DNA of 33,433 nucleotides from Treponema sp. (GTDB lineage Bacteria; Spirochaetota; Spirochaetia; Treponematales; Treponemataceae): the NCBI GenBank assembly GCA_016294105.1, contig JAEDCN010000028.1, positions 1 to 33,433 of the forward strand. The letters are read 5' to 3'. Positions 1 to 10,600 of this stretch are shown here, one piece after another. The position numbers and the translations under genes are program-made. Within the stretch, counting starts at the first letter, position 1. Each line of letters starts with the position of its first letter. Under the pieces are notes generated by a model. It made no database searches and was not told the DNA's origin. It saw nothing but the letters and a program-made list of their open reading frames with translations.

Positions 1-8
1 GTGGCGCT
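1..8. repeat. half copy of the CACGTG-core palindrome (candidate parS), cut by window edge
   Basis: The first eight bases are GTGGCGCT, the right half of the 16-bp palindrome found complete at 1585-1600, 17343-17358 and 29225-29240. The first 12 bases of the window (GTGGCGCTAATT) equal bases 1593-1604, so the flank matches too. The left half would lie outside the window. It sits 9 bases beyond the stop codon of the minus-strand gene at 18-1451. Confidence 0.6.
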
Positions 9-17
9 AATTGTATG

Positions 18-1451
18 TTATTCTAATGGAAATTGTACAAGAATACCATTTTCATCCTTTATCCATATTACATCAATTTTCCCTTCATCTGTAAATGTTA
101 TTGAGTTTATATTGTGAAGATACTGATCAGGACATGAGATTGTAGAGATCCCTTCTTTGGAGAATACAAAAATAGCAGATATAGTTGAATCCTTTGCTTC
201 ATTTTCAGGATCAATATAAGTATGTCTTGCTACACGAGCAATTTCTTTGCCATCTGCAGAATAGTAGCTTCTGAATATTTCATAAAAGCTATTAGAATCC
301 TTCTCATCATCAATGAACAAGGTTGGATGGTATTCCACACTGTCCAAGTTGCCATCCTTTTGTAAGGTTACACTTTTTGCTCCCCGTGTTTTTCCATCAA
401 TCAGAATGGAGAAATGAGGGGAAAAGAGGCTGGATTTGTATTCATGCTCGCTGGCAAATGTATATGGATAAATTAAAAATCTTTCTACAGTTCTTTCCTC
501 ATTTAGTTCAACGGTTATTCCTACAGGCTGAGAACCAGTATTTATTTTTCGTTTCTGCCCAAAATCTTTGATAACATGTTGTTTTGCTACAAACAATCTC
601 ATTTCGGAGTTAATCTTGTTCATCTCTTCATTTTTTGCAATCTCAGGAGAAATTGCAACCTTTCCTATCATGTCGGTTTTGTTTGTCAAATCTATTGTGA
701 AGGATTTGTATTGGTCAGATTCTTCTGTATCAAATAATGTTAAAGGTGTTCCTGGAACAAGGAAGTATTGTGCATCATTGAATGGGACTACAAAGTTATC
801 TTCAGGAGTAAATGTTTTCATATTTCCAGAAGGATAGAAGGAAATAGGTGTTTTTGATTTGTATCCTTCTTGCATTGTCGAGGGCATCCTTCTAGGATTG
901 GGAGTGAATTCTTTGATTGTACCAGAAGGATAAAATGAGAGAACAGCATCATCATAGTATTCTCCATCTGGTAAAAATGAAATCTTTTGTCCAAAACGAG
1001 GGTAGAATGACTCAAGACTTCCATCCTCATAAAAGGTGACGGGCATATCTCCTCGTGCCAGCATTTCTCCGAAAGGAGTTGTTACTTTTGTTCCAGATGA
1101 ACCATAAATTACAAGGCTTTTAAGGGAACCATTCTCATAAAAATGCATCGTTTTGTTTCGACTGGTTCGGAACTTTCCCAAAATTGTCTCTACATCTACC
1201 ATATTTGTCAAAGAAAGAGATTGTATAGCACCTGAATCGTAGAAACGAATAATACTTCCTGCTTCAGCTGGTATGTTAAGTGTGCCCATAGTAAAGTCGG
1301 TTTTTTTGCTAATGATTACTGCAACCACACGACCATCTTTTTCTTCATATTTGCTGATGGAAACTTCTTGCCCATTGGGAAGAGTAAAAGCAAAACTAAA
1401 AATGACATTAAGAAAGAACGTTATCAGTGAAATCAAAATTATCTTTTTCAT
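18..1451 (-). CDS. secreted protein with FYxNG (MORN_2/YwqK-like) repeats
   Basis: A 477-aa exported protein of unknown role. The start at 1451 is chosen because GGAGG lies 8 bases upstream and the product begins MKK followed by a hydrophobic stretch ending near FSFA, a typical signal peptide; an upstream in-frame start at 1484 has no such site. The N-terminal half carries at least five copies of a short unit of the form xFYxxGxIxSL (RFYDSGAIQSL, HFYENGSLKSL, TFYEDGSLESF, SFYPSGTIKEF, SFYPSGNMKTF). These resemble the MORN_2 repeats of YwqK-type proteins, which form beta-rich scaffolds. The C-terminal half is not recognised. The gene is bracketed by two copies of the CACGTG palindrome (window edge and 1585-1600). 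No catalytic residues are evident; a periplasmic or surface location is inferred from the signal peptide. Confidence 0.75.
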   Translation of the reverse strand: MKKIILISLITFFLNVIFSFAFTLPNGQEVSISKYEEKDGRVVAVIISKKTDFTMGTLNIPAEAGSIIRFYDSGAIQSLSLTNMVDVETILGKFRTSRNKTMHFYENGSLKSLVIYGSSGTKVTTPFGEMLARGDMPVTFYEDGSLESFYPRFGQKISFLPDGEYYDDAVLSFYPSGTIKEFTPNPRRMPSTMQEGYKSKTPISFYPSGNMKTFTPEDNFVVPFNDAQYFLVPGTPLTLFDTEESDQYKSFTIDLTNKTDMIGKVAISPEIAKNEEMNKINSEMRLFVAKQHVIKDFGQKRKINTGSQPVGITVELNEERTVERFLIYPYTFASEHEYKSSLFSPHFSILIDGKTRGAKSVTLQKDGNLDSVEYHPTLFIDDEKDSNSFYEIFRSYYSADGKEIARVARHTYIDPENEAKDSTISAIFVFSKEGISTISCPDQYLHNINSITFTDEGKIDVIWIKDENGILVQFPLE

Positions 1452-1471
1452 AAGTATACCTCCAAATTGGA

Positions 1472-1480
1472 AGTATAATA
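1472..1480 (-). promoter_or_regulatory. possible -10 region of the FYxNG-repeat gene
   Basis: On the minus strand the sequence reads TATTATACT about 20 bases before the ribosome-binding site of the gene at 18-1451, giving TATTAT or TATACT as a -10 box. No good -35 box is seen 16-18 bases upstream. The preceding giant gene ends in a terminator at 1612-1654, so a separate promoter is expected here. Confidence 0.35.
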
Positions 1481-1584
1481 GCATATTTTACCTTGGAAAG
1501 CGATACCTGACACACATTACCACAGTCTTACGGGTGTTTGGAGCACCCTCCATCATGTGGAAATGTGGATAGCTATCAGAAATG

Positions 1585-1600
1585 AGTGCCACGTGGCGCT
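1585..1600. repeat. 16-bp palindrome AGTGCCACGTGGCGCT (candidate parS/operator)
   Basis: Near-perfect palindrome with a single asymmetric base pair around a CCACGTGG core. The same 16 bases recur exactly at 29225-29240, and the perfect version AGCGCCACGTGGCGCT is at 17343-17358. It lies between the terminator of the giant gene and the promoter region of the next gene. The CACGTG centre and 16-bp length are as in the chromosomal parS consensus TGTTTCACGTGAAACA, and a parB gene is in the same window. Binding by that ParB is inference; a global operator is the alternative. Confidence 0.65.
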
Positions 1601-1611
1601 AATTTAGGAAT

Positions 1612-1654
1612 AAAAAACCGTTGCAGATTTACCGTAACGGAAAATCCACAACGG
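1612..1654 (-). terminator. intrinsic terminator of the polyvalent-protein operon
   Basis: Reading the minus strand just after the stop codon of the giant gene, CCGTTG pairs with CAACGG at the base of a long hairpin (1618-1654). Inner pairing of GGATTT with AAATC and of CCGT with ACGG is also possible. Six T residues follow (1617-1612). The GC-rich stem plus T-run is the usual shape of a Rho-independent terminator and closes the operon that begins near 15630. Confidence 0.75.
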
Positions 1655-1662
1655 CTAACTTA

Positions 1663-4600
1663 TTACCATTCCATAGAAAAATCTTTTCTTTGCGGAGTCT
1701 TTCTTTCTATTGCTGGTGCAATACGCAGATCCTTCAATTCCTTTTCAATCATAGAATAAACTTCATGATACTGCCTTTCAGCTTCTTTTCTTGTCAGCTG
1801 AGGATGGACATTCTTCAAGCTAGTGAAGAAACTTTCTTCCATTTTGCTTTTTACAGGAAGGTTTAATGGCAACTGTTGTTTTGACTGCCTATTCTCCATA
1901 CTCTGTTTTTTTATACTGGCATCTACAAGGACTGCTGCTTGTTTAGGTGTCATCTCCAACACAACAGGTTTGATTTCCTGAGAATCCTGAGAAATGGAAT
2001 TTTGTAAATCTTCACTGCTGCAATACAGTTGTACCTTTCCATCTTGTGTAAGCTCCATTGGAGGAATGAAGCTGTTGTTCACCATGAAAGAGTGCTTCAC
2101 TGGCAGCTGGTGTTTTCCTTCCCGAATCTGGGCTGGAGTGAGGAGTTTTTCCGGCAGGCTGCTTTCAAGATGGATTTTTTCCACCATGGAATTCTCAAGC
2201 TGCGTCCTTGTCTTGACAGAATTGTCTTTGAGTGCTACAGTGTCAATGTCCGATTTGGTTAGAGACAGCGGGAATTGTACCCGTTTAATCGCTAACCAGT
2301 CGGATATTTTTTTGTCATCGTAGTATCTCAATAGTCCTTTATCAGTCCATTTTTTCAGAATGTCCACTCCGTTTTGTGCCACAAGGTTTCTGTCGTGGAT
2401 ACTTCTGATATCATTCACCACATAGACTGGCTTAGGGTTGGTCAATTTCTTTTCTAGTTCCAAGGCTAGAGCCACGGGCTTTCCATTTTTGGCGGTGGCT
2501 TTCGTTATGACAAGAACACTGTCATTCTTTGCCTCTGAAGTACTTTTATCTGAGTTGAACACCAGTATGGGATTGAAAAGACCTTTTACAGAGTCCATGA
2601 TTTCCTTATTGTCTAGTCCATGAATCTTCTTTGCCTTGTTCAATACACTTGTTGAAAGAGAAATTTCATTGTCGGGTAATCCTGTAAATGTTAAAATTCT
2701 AGGCGTTTTAGAAATCAAAAATTGATGATACGAAGGAGTTTTTCCTCTTTCAAGATAATCGTCAATCTGTCCCAAGAAAGACTCGTATTCTTTTCTCGTA
2801 TCCTCCGCCACAAAGAGTCCCAAAGATTCCATTTCATACTTTTGGTGGCGGGAGAAGGTGGAGGTAATGTCGGTCTGCTCTGCTATTTGTTCTATGCCAA
2901 CTTCATCAAAGAGATTCTTTCCTGGTACGAGGTTAAAATCATCAGCTGTTTTGTGGGTGCCGTCTTTTTCTCCCAGGTAAAAGTCGGTGAAGCAGCCAGC
3001 CCTCATCCTGTCCAGCAGGTTCTTCTGGTTTTCCTGGCGGATATGATTCTTGTCCAGGATAATGGGGAATGCCATAACTGCCCCTGTCCTTTTCGCTGTT
3101 TCTTGCAGCTGATTCAGGAGCTTTGCATTGTTCTGTGTCAAAAAGTCCTCTGGATACATTTTAACAGCAGAAATCTGTGAACTGCTGTTGGTAAAAACTA
3201 CAGGAACCCATCCTTCTTCCTTCCATTTGTCATGGCTATTCACTGCCTGGGCTACCAGTTCCAAGGATTCTGGTCCTGAAACAGTAATGCCTTCCATGGG
3301 ATTGCGGGTCTTTAGTAATGGATCATAAATGTCATAGGGGCTTAGCATCCGAGCTTCCCACTCCTTGCCCTTCTGGTAGAGGCTGTAGCTATCGTGATCC
3401 AGGATTATGTGTCCGGCAAGCAGACATTTTCCATCGCTTCGTGTAAATGCCGCTTCTGTATTTCCTGTCATGCGAATGTCATCTACAGAAGGAGTTATAT
3501 TCCCTGATGGATGATTGTGTACCAATACCACCTTTGTTCCAGTTTCTTCTGCATGGGTTATCACTTGTCCCAGCAGATTCTCACTAGGTAAGTTGGACAA
3601 AGTTTTGCCTGGAAGATGACTGCAAACTGCAAGTTGATCTTGGATTTTTCCCTCTGGGGAAACAAAAAGATAGCGGAAGGTCTCAAACCGCTTGTCACGA
3701 TAGATTTGTAAGGCTGTGGCCAGTTGATTCCACCCCTGTGGAGTTATCTTTCCCTGTTCCATCTCGGCATTGGCCCCAAGTATGTCTAGGACTCCATGTT
3801 TTTTGAAATCACGGAAGTTTTTCCAGAGTCCAGACTTCTTTCCCTTAAGAATAGGATTGCAATAGGTTCGTGTGGCAGCCTTTGCCCTCCAGATGTGCTC
3901 TTTGGTAAGATGTGGATCTCCACTGGTAATATACTGGGAAACAGGTTCTTGTACAGTTGCAGATGATTTTGCAATCAGGCTTGGGATTGACACCAAATTA
4001 TCTGTGTTGTAAGATGAGTTAATCACTCTGGTATTTATACCTTGGAGTGGCACATGGTCGCCTGCCTTCTCTTGAAGCCACGCGGCTACTCGGCCGACTT
4101 CTTTGTCCATGTAGACAATTTGGTCGGCCGTTTTAATTTGCTTTACAAAATCTTTTACGTCCTTATTGTGGGAACTGATGATTATTCTATTTTCTTCCTT
4201 GAATATGACAATAGATTCCACCACACGTTTATTTCCAGATTCCTTGCGGTAGAAAGATTTTTCATAGACATGGACAGGTTTAAATTGTTCTGACTTTTCG
4301 TCGTATGTTTCCTTTTCCAGTATCAAGGATGGTTGTGTTAGAGTCATATATGCTGCAGCCAGAAGGTTATTTCTGTCTGATCTTTGGAATTTTTCGTATT
4401 GATTTTCTCCCATTTTTAATGTTTCTATGGGACTTTCTACATATCCTCGGTCAAAAAGTTTTTTATAATTGTCTCGAGTTACTGAAAGTTCTGGAAGTTC
4501 TACAGCTGTTGCATTAAGGACTGTAGCTAACTCATCAGTGAAAACCTTCATTGAGTTGTTATAGAAAGGTGTTTGCTCAAAAGCAAACAATTCCAACTGA

Positions 4601-7600
4601 CCGTATTTGCCCACAGGGTATTCTATTGGAGGTTCATCTTGTATTTCATATTCTCGTGACCGTGGGGTAGGCTCTTCTTTACGGGCTTCCTTTGGAGGCG
4701 CTTCTCTGGTGTTTTCGATAATATGGCGTACCATTTGGTCTACCTGTTGTTGAAATGGAACTGCTGCAGCTTTTTTCTCTAAGAGAATTATTTTCTCTTC
4801 TGCAATGATTTCATCTTTGCTAGAAGCCACCATATCAATCTGTTTCTGGAGTATTTCTTTCTGACCTTCAAGGGAAGATCTCAGGTTTTCCAGTGAAGCT
4901 TCATCGCTTAATCCCATTTTCTGCATTCGGCGATTGACGGTATCAAGTTTTGCCGTAAGCTGAATAATTTCTGTTTTACTATTTTTTACCACCTCTTTTG
5001 CAAGACTCTCACTAAACCATTTTTCTCTCTTTTCGGGAAAGTCTAGTCTTTCTTGCATTTCCTTTCGGGATGATTCTGCCATTTTAAGCAGGTCTTGGAG
5101 ATTTGCTTTTTTAAATGCAATTTCATTCAGCGTAGAAATCCTTGCATCGATAACAGTAAGCTCTTTTTTCATCTCAACGGTTTTCTGGGAGATAATAAAG
5201 TCAGCCTTTTTCTGAGGCTCCTTAATCAAGTCGAACTTGAGCTCTTCGGGGTTAATGCTGGATACATCCAACGCATCATCACCTTTGTAGCTGAATATGT
5301 CGTTGATACGATTAGATTTTTCATCATGTTTTTGGAAAATTAGGCTCTCTATGCTATCTTCCATCAATGGGTACATGATATGAACACGTTCCTGTTTATT
5401 GCCCTGTCTCCAGATTCTTCCTTCCACTTGGATTGTCTCGGTGGGATTCCAGTCTAACATGGTATTATATAAGGCGATGCTGTTACCGTTTAAGTCCACA
5501 CCCTCAGAAATCTTTTTGGAGCCGATGAGGATTTTCAGTTGATGAGATTTGTTGTTAAAATTGCTGGTCATTTCATCAATCTTTTCTTCTGAAAGATTGT
5601 CACCTGGGCGGATAATGCCAATACAGGAAGCAGGAACGCCTCTTTTAACCAATGCATCCTTTACTGCATCCATTTCTTTTACACCATAGGGCATGTAAAT
5701 GACTTGACCACAGTCCTTCTTTTCAGTCCAAACTTTACTTACTGTGTCACAGACATACTGTAGTTTGGGGGAACTCTCTACAATATCTGTAGGAAAATCC
5801 TCTATTTCTGGGTATTCTGATGAATCAAGCAAGGCAGGGGAGACCATGGCCATCCGCATATTGTTCATTGCAACCAGGACACCGCCTTTATCCTTTTCTG
5901 CTGGATCCAGCATTCTCTCTGTTTCCCTGGCTACAATCATTTTTTGAACTTCATTCATTTCCAGCTGGATTTGATGCTGTTCCTTGTTTGGACGTTTTAT
6001 TCCAGCCTCTTCTCCGTCAACTTTATCAATGAATTGTGTTATGAGAGATTGCAGCGACTGTGGATTACGGAAGGACTTCATCACCGACTTGGGCTTGATA
6101 GCACCCTTTGCATCAACAGCCCATTCATTGGTGACATGAGCGTATTCGGTGCAGAAATCTCTGATGTCATATACACCGCTGGATTTAAGTTGCTCACGTC
6201 CAATGTAAGACAGCATGGAATAAACTTCCAAAGGTGAGTTAGTGAAAGGTGTTGCGGTAAGCATAAAGACATTTCGGTTGTTATTATTTCTCTGTACCAT
6301 TTGGGTAATGGCAAACATTTTCATGGCACGCATGGAAGGCTTTCCTTGTCCGAGCCCAGGGAATTCCTGGGACATTCCCTTACTGTCTGGCTTGGAGCTT
6401 CTTGGCACTCTAAAAAGATTCTTAAACCGATGGGCTTCATCCACGGTGATGTGGTCAAATTCACATCGCTCAAAAAATACATAGTCATCTTTCGTTTGAG
6501 AGGCACTGCCGATTTCATCGTTTATAGCAGAAATTGCCTTTGCACGGATTTGGGGATTATCAGAATGTGCTTCATCAGATTTACCCAATAAGTTGGAAAA
6601 ATCCTCAAACAAAGCACCTTCAATGGATTCATCCTCAAAGGTGATTCGCTGCAATGCCTCATTGGTACAGAAGGAAATGGAACCTTCTGGAATGGAAAGT
6701 CCATGATTTCCATTATTGAGATTTTTCAGTGTATTTGGACTGAAGTTTGCCAAGTCATTGATAGGAATGTTTGGAAATAATTGGGTAAAGTCATTGATCC
6801 ACTTGGTATATACTGCTTTGGGTACAATTATCAAGGGGCGTTTTGCCCTTCCTGATTGCAGCTGGCTTACGGTGGCAACGATTCCTGCAGCTGTTTTCCC
6901 TACACCCACGTCATAGGCTAGAAGTCCGTTTCCTTTCTGGGTCAGGAATGCCACACCCTTTACTTGCTGTGAATACAGTTCAAATGGTTTGTTGTCCTTT
7001 CTGGTACTCATGCCATCTACAAGAACAGGAAGTTTGGAATAGTCAGGTGCTACATAACTATTGAATCGCTTGTTCCATTCTTGTGTGAGTTGTTCTCTGT
7101 CATGTTCTGGAAGTGCGGTACGGATATATCTATTGAAAAGTCTCTCCGCAGTTTCTTTTCTTGCCTGTCTTTTTTCTTCTGCCTCAATTCGGGCAGCATT
7201 TTTTCCTTCTTCGGTATAAGCTCGGGAGCTTTTAACTGATACTCCTTCGATATAATCTACTATATCGCTCCAGCTTACATTGGAAGGCAAGTCTTCACGG
7301 CTTATACTGGCACTTGTCCAGTCATTGATATACCGGCGACTATTCTCTGCATCCTTATCGTAACAACCTGTTGCCCAGGCAATAAAATCCTCAGCGAGGG
7401 GAATTGATTCTTGGGCAGTAGTCTGTATAGTTTTGTGACTGAAATAATCATAATCTGTTCTGGTAAGTTCTCGTGTTACTTGGAAGGCTTGAGCAAGGCT
7501 CCCTAAGGGAGAAATCTCCACCTTGTCTAGGTTTTTGATTGGAGGAAGGCTTTCTTCCAGTACTTTTTTTTGGCTGTTATAAAGTTCTGCAGGGAGGGTA

Positions 7601-10600
7601 GCTTTACGAGCTTCCAGTTCCTCCAACTTGTCGTAAATATTGCCACTGCAGAAGATGTTTCGATTGACAAACTTTCCTTCTCCCACCTGGATATATTTTT
7701 GACTCGATTTAAGCCATTCGCATTGGGAGATCGTTAGTTTGGATGAATCCACTTGGCCTTGCCAATCTGTTGCTAGGAGAATGGGATATTCTTCTGGACT
7801 GAAATTATTTCCAGTATAAAACTGGGAGAATTCTTGAGCAGATAATATCAGTCTGTCAGATAATTGTTCAAGGCTGCTATGAAGTGGTGGGGTGTGTGGC
7901 TCCATCCCGCCCAGTCCACCAGTTTGATTGCCAATGCCCCCGCTTCTGTGGCGGTCATTCCTTTCAGGTGCTGGGCTGTTGTGTTGGAGTGGGAACTGTT
8001 GAATAGGCTTTCCGGCAGCTTCACTATCTGGACTGGCTGAGTCTTTGTCAGCTCTTCCACTTCCTTGATTCTGTCCAGGAACATCTGCTCCGTTATCTTC
8101 ACGGGCTTGTCCTCCCACTCCTTCTCCTCGAAGATGGGCTTCCCGTTCTCTGTCACTTTGATGAATAGACTCAGCATTTGCAACCTCCTGTTGATTTTCT
8201 TGTAAAGTTTCTTCTATGAAATTACTGCTTGTTTCAAGGAGTTTGTCAATACTTTTGTCAGGAACTAGAAGATTTAAGGTATCTGATAAGGTGTGTCCTG
8301 CAAAAAAATCTACGTATTCTTCCTCTCGGCCAAATCTGTTGGTACGTGTTTTCACTTGGCCAAGGATTTTTTCTGGATGATTTTTAAACCAGTTCCCATT
8401 ACATAATTCCTGGACTTGGCAGCTACCCCTTTGGAATACCAAAATATCAGTTCCTACCTTAGTTGTGGGAAATACTCCCTCTGGTAATCTCCACGCATCT
8501 AGTAGTTTTCCTTTTGAAGAAATTGCCTGTTTGACTCTATCTTCATTACTGTTGAGAAAACCACTGGGAACAATCATTATCATCAGAGAATCTTGATTTT
8601 TCAGAGAATCAATACCTCGTGATAAAAAATATTCCTCATACCGGTCAAATTCCTTTCCTTCTCCCAGTCCGCGCCATTTGTCTTTGTAATCACCATAGGG
8701 GGGATTTCCTATAACTAGATCAAACTTAGGAATGGAATAAGATCTGTTGATAGCTCTTCCTTCTGGGTCAAAAAACTGTTTTTGGAAGCTTTCATTTATA
8801 ACTGTAGCTTGTGGATGCAGAAGCTGGTTGATGCGGGCGGAGGTTTTATCAACTTCATACATGGTGAATTGGTTATTATTTCTTCCTTCTGCAAACCTAC
8901 CAGTTCCCGCTGTAGGTTCTAGCACTGTAATGGCATTGGGGGCATAAGCATCTGCCAGCTGCCACATTTTTTGTACCACGAGGTTTGGAGTGTAGAATTC
9001 ATTGAGGACACCATTCACAGATGCTTCTTTTTCACCTAAGCCCCCAGCTCCTTCATAAGACCTCAACTTGGCCAAGTCTTCATCTGTTATCTGTGCATCA
9101 TCTTTTTTCAGGATTTCCAGACATTCTTCTCGAAACCCTTTACTCTGTGATTTGGTGATTTTGTCATTTTCGGTATTCTTTTGATCCAGGGAATTGGGTA
9201 AACTCCATTCATCAATTTTCATTTCATTGCGGGTTGTTTCAATCCATTCCTGGATAAGCGGAATCATGGTGTTGTAAAACTTGGTATAATCCATGTAAGC
9301 GGGGAGGGATACCTTTTCGTTTATCTTTTCGCTATCCCAGTCTGGATGTTTTTGCTGGATGTGAACTATTTTTCCATACTCCTCCATTGCTCTTGCAAAG
9401 CATTCACAGGTACGGTTCCAATAATCACCCTTTGCGGTATTCATTCCCTGTCTGAACGTAGCTGCAATTTTGTTCTCCAATGTTCCAGGAATGTCAGAAG
9501 CATGCCATGCATGGTGTTCTTTGCCTCTCAAGTGATCAATGAAGTGAGCCATTTCATGATTTGCGGTGTAAATAGCCTCATCTTTACCCAAACCAAAGGA
9601 AATACCTAAAGCCTTCATACCTGGTGTAAAAAGTCCTACGGCCTTGCTGGCATGCATCTTGGTATTTCCAGAGTGACTTATTTTTAGTCCATAGTCCTTT
9701 GTTATTGAGCTGAGATTACCATAGGTTGAATAGACCTGATTTAAGACTTCTTGCAGTTCTGTTTTCTCTTTGGCAGAAATAGGTTCACCGTTTTGTCGTT
9801 TTATGTTCACTCCGTATGTATCAAGCAAACTTTCGTCTAGATTTGTATCACCGTAGGCTGTTTCTCTTCCTTTGGTCCACGTTGATTCTAAATCTGAATG
9901 CTGTAGTTCCTGGTCCAGCATCTTTTGCTGCAGTTCTTCAAGATTTTTTCGGTGGTGGGAAAATATATTTGAATTTCCACTGCCAATTTCTGATTCAATG
10001 AAATAATATACTTCACTTGTCATACGATGGCTAGAACTTTGCTGGAAGGCGACTCTACCAGGGGAATATTGGTATCTACTGCTGACTCTTTTTTTTTCAG
10101 ATTGACAGTGACTTTCAAAGCTCAAGGGTTCTGGTATTGAGGGAAATTTTGTTCTCAATGGAAAAAATTCTGCCTGTTCATTTTCAAGTGCTTCTTTTAA
10201 CACATTGTTGTTGTAGTCAGCAATGGCTTTTCTTGCAGCTCTATCATATTTGAGGTGGTAATCCACTAAGGCGGCATAGACATCTAGACTTACTCTATAG
10301 ATGGGACCACCTTTCTTAGTACCTTTCAACAAATATTGATTGTCTGCAACCTTTACAGCTGGAATGTCGTACCGGCCCTCTCTTCTGATTTCAACAGGCG
10401 GCAGATAAGAGGGGAGAAATTGATTCAAAATCTGGGTCTTATTTGGAAGTCTAATTTTGTCAACTTCAACTCCGGTGTAGTCAATAATCCCATCTTCTCC
10501 CACTGTAGGAGTGAAGGTGTATTCTGTCTTTGGAGCTATTGCCTCTGGGCTTGATTGTTCTTCATTCGATGATTCTAGAACTGATTCAGCCGTATCCTGA

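Noticed and set aside
1530..1550. Small GGGTG/CACCC inverted repeat
   Set aside because: The stem is five pairs, with no T-run and no repeat elsewhere; too weak to call.
7848..8183. 111-aa ORF in another frame of the giant gene
   Set aside because: Although it has plausible amino-acid content (KVTENGKPIFEEKEW), it lies wholly inside the linker of the giant protein, whose frame is intact, and it has no convincing ribosome-binding site. The window offers no proof that it is expressed.
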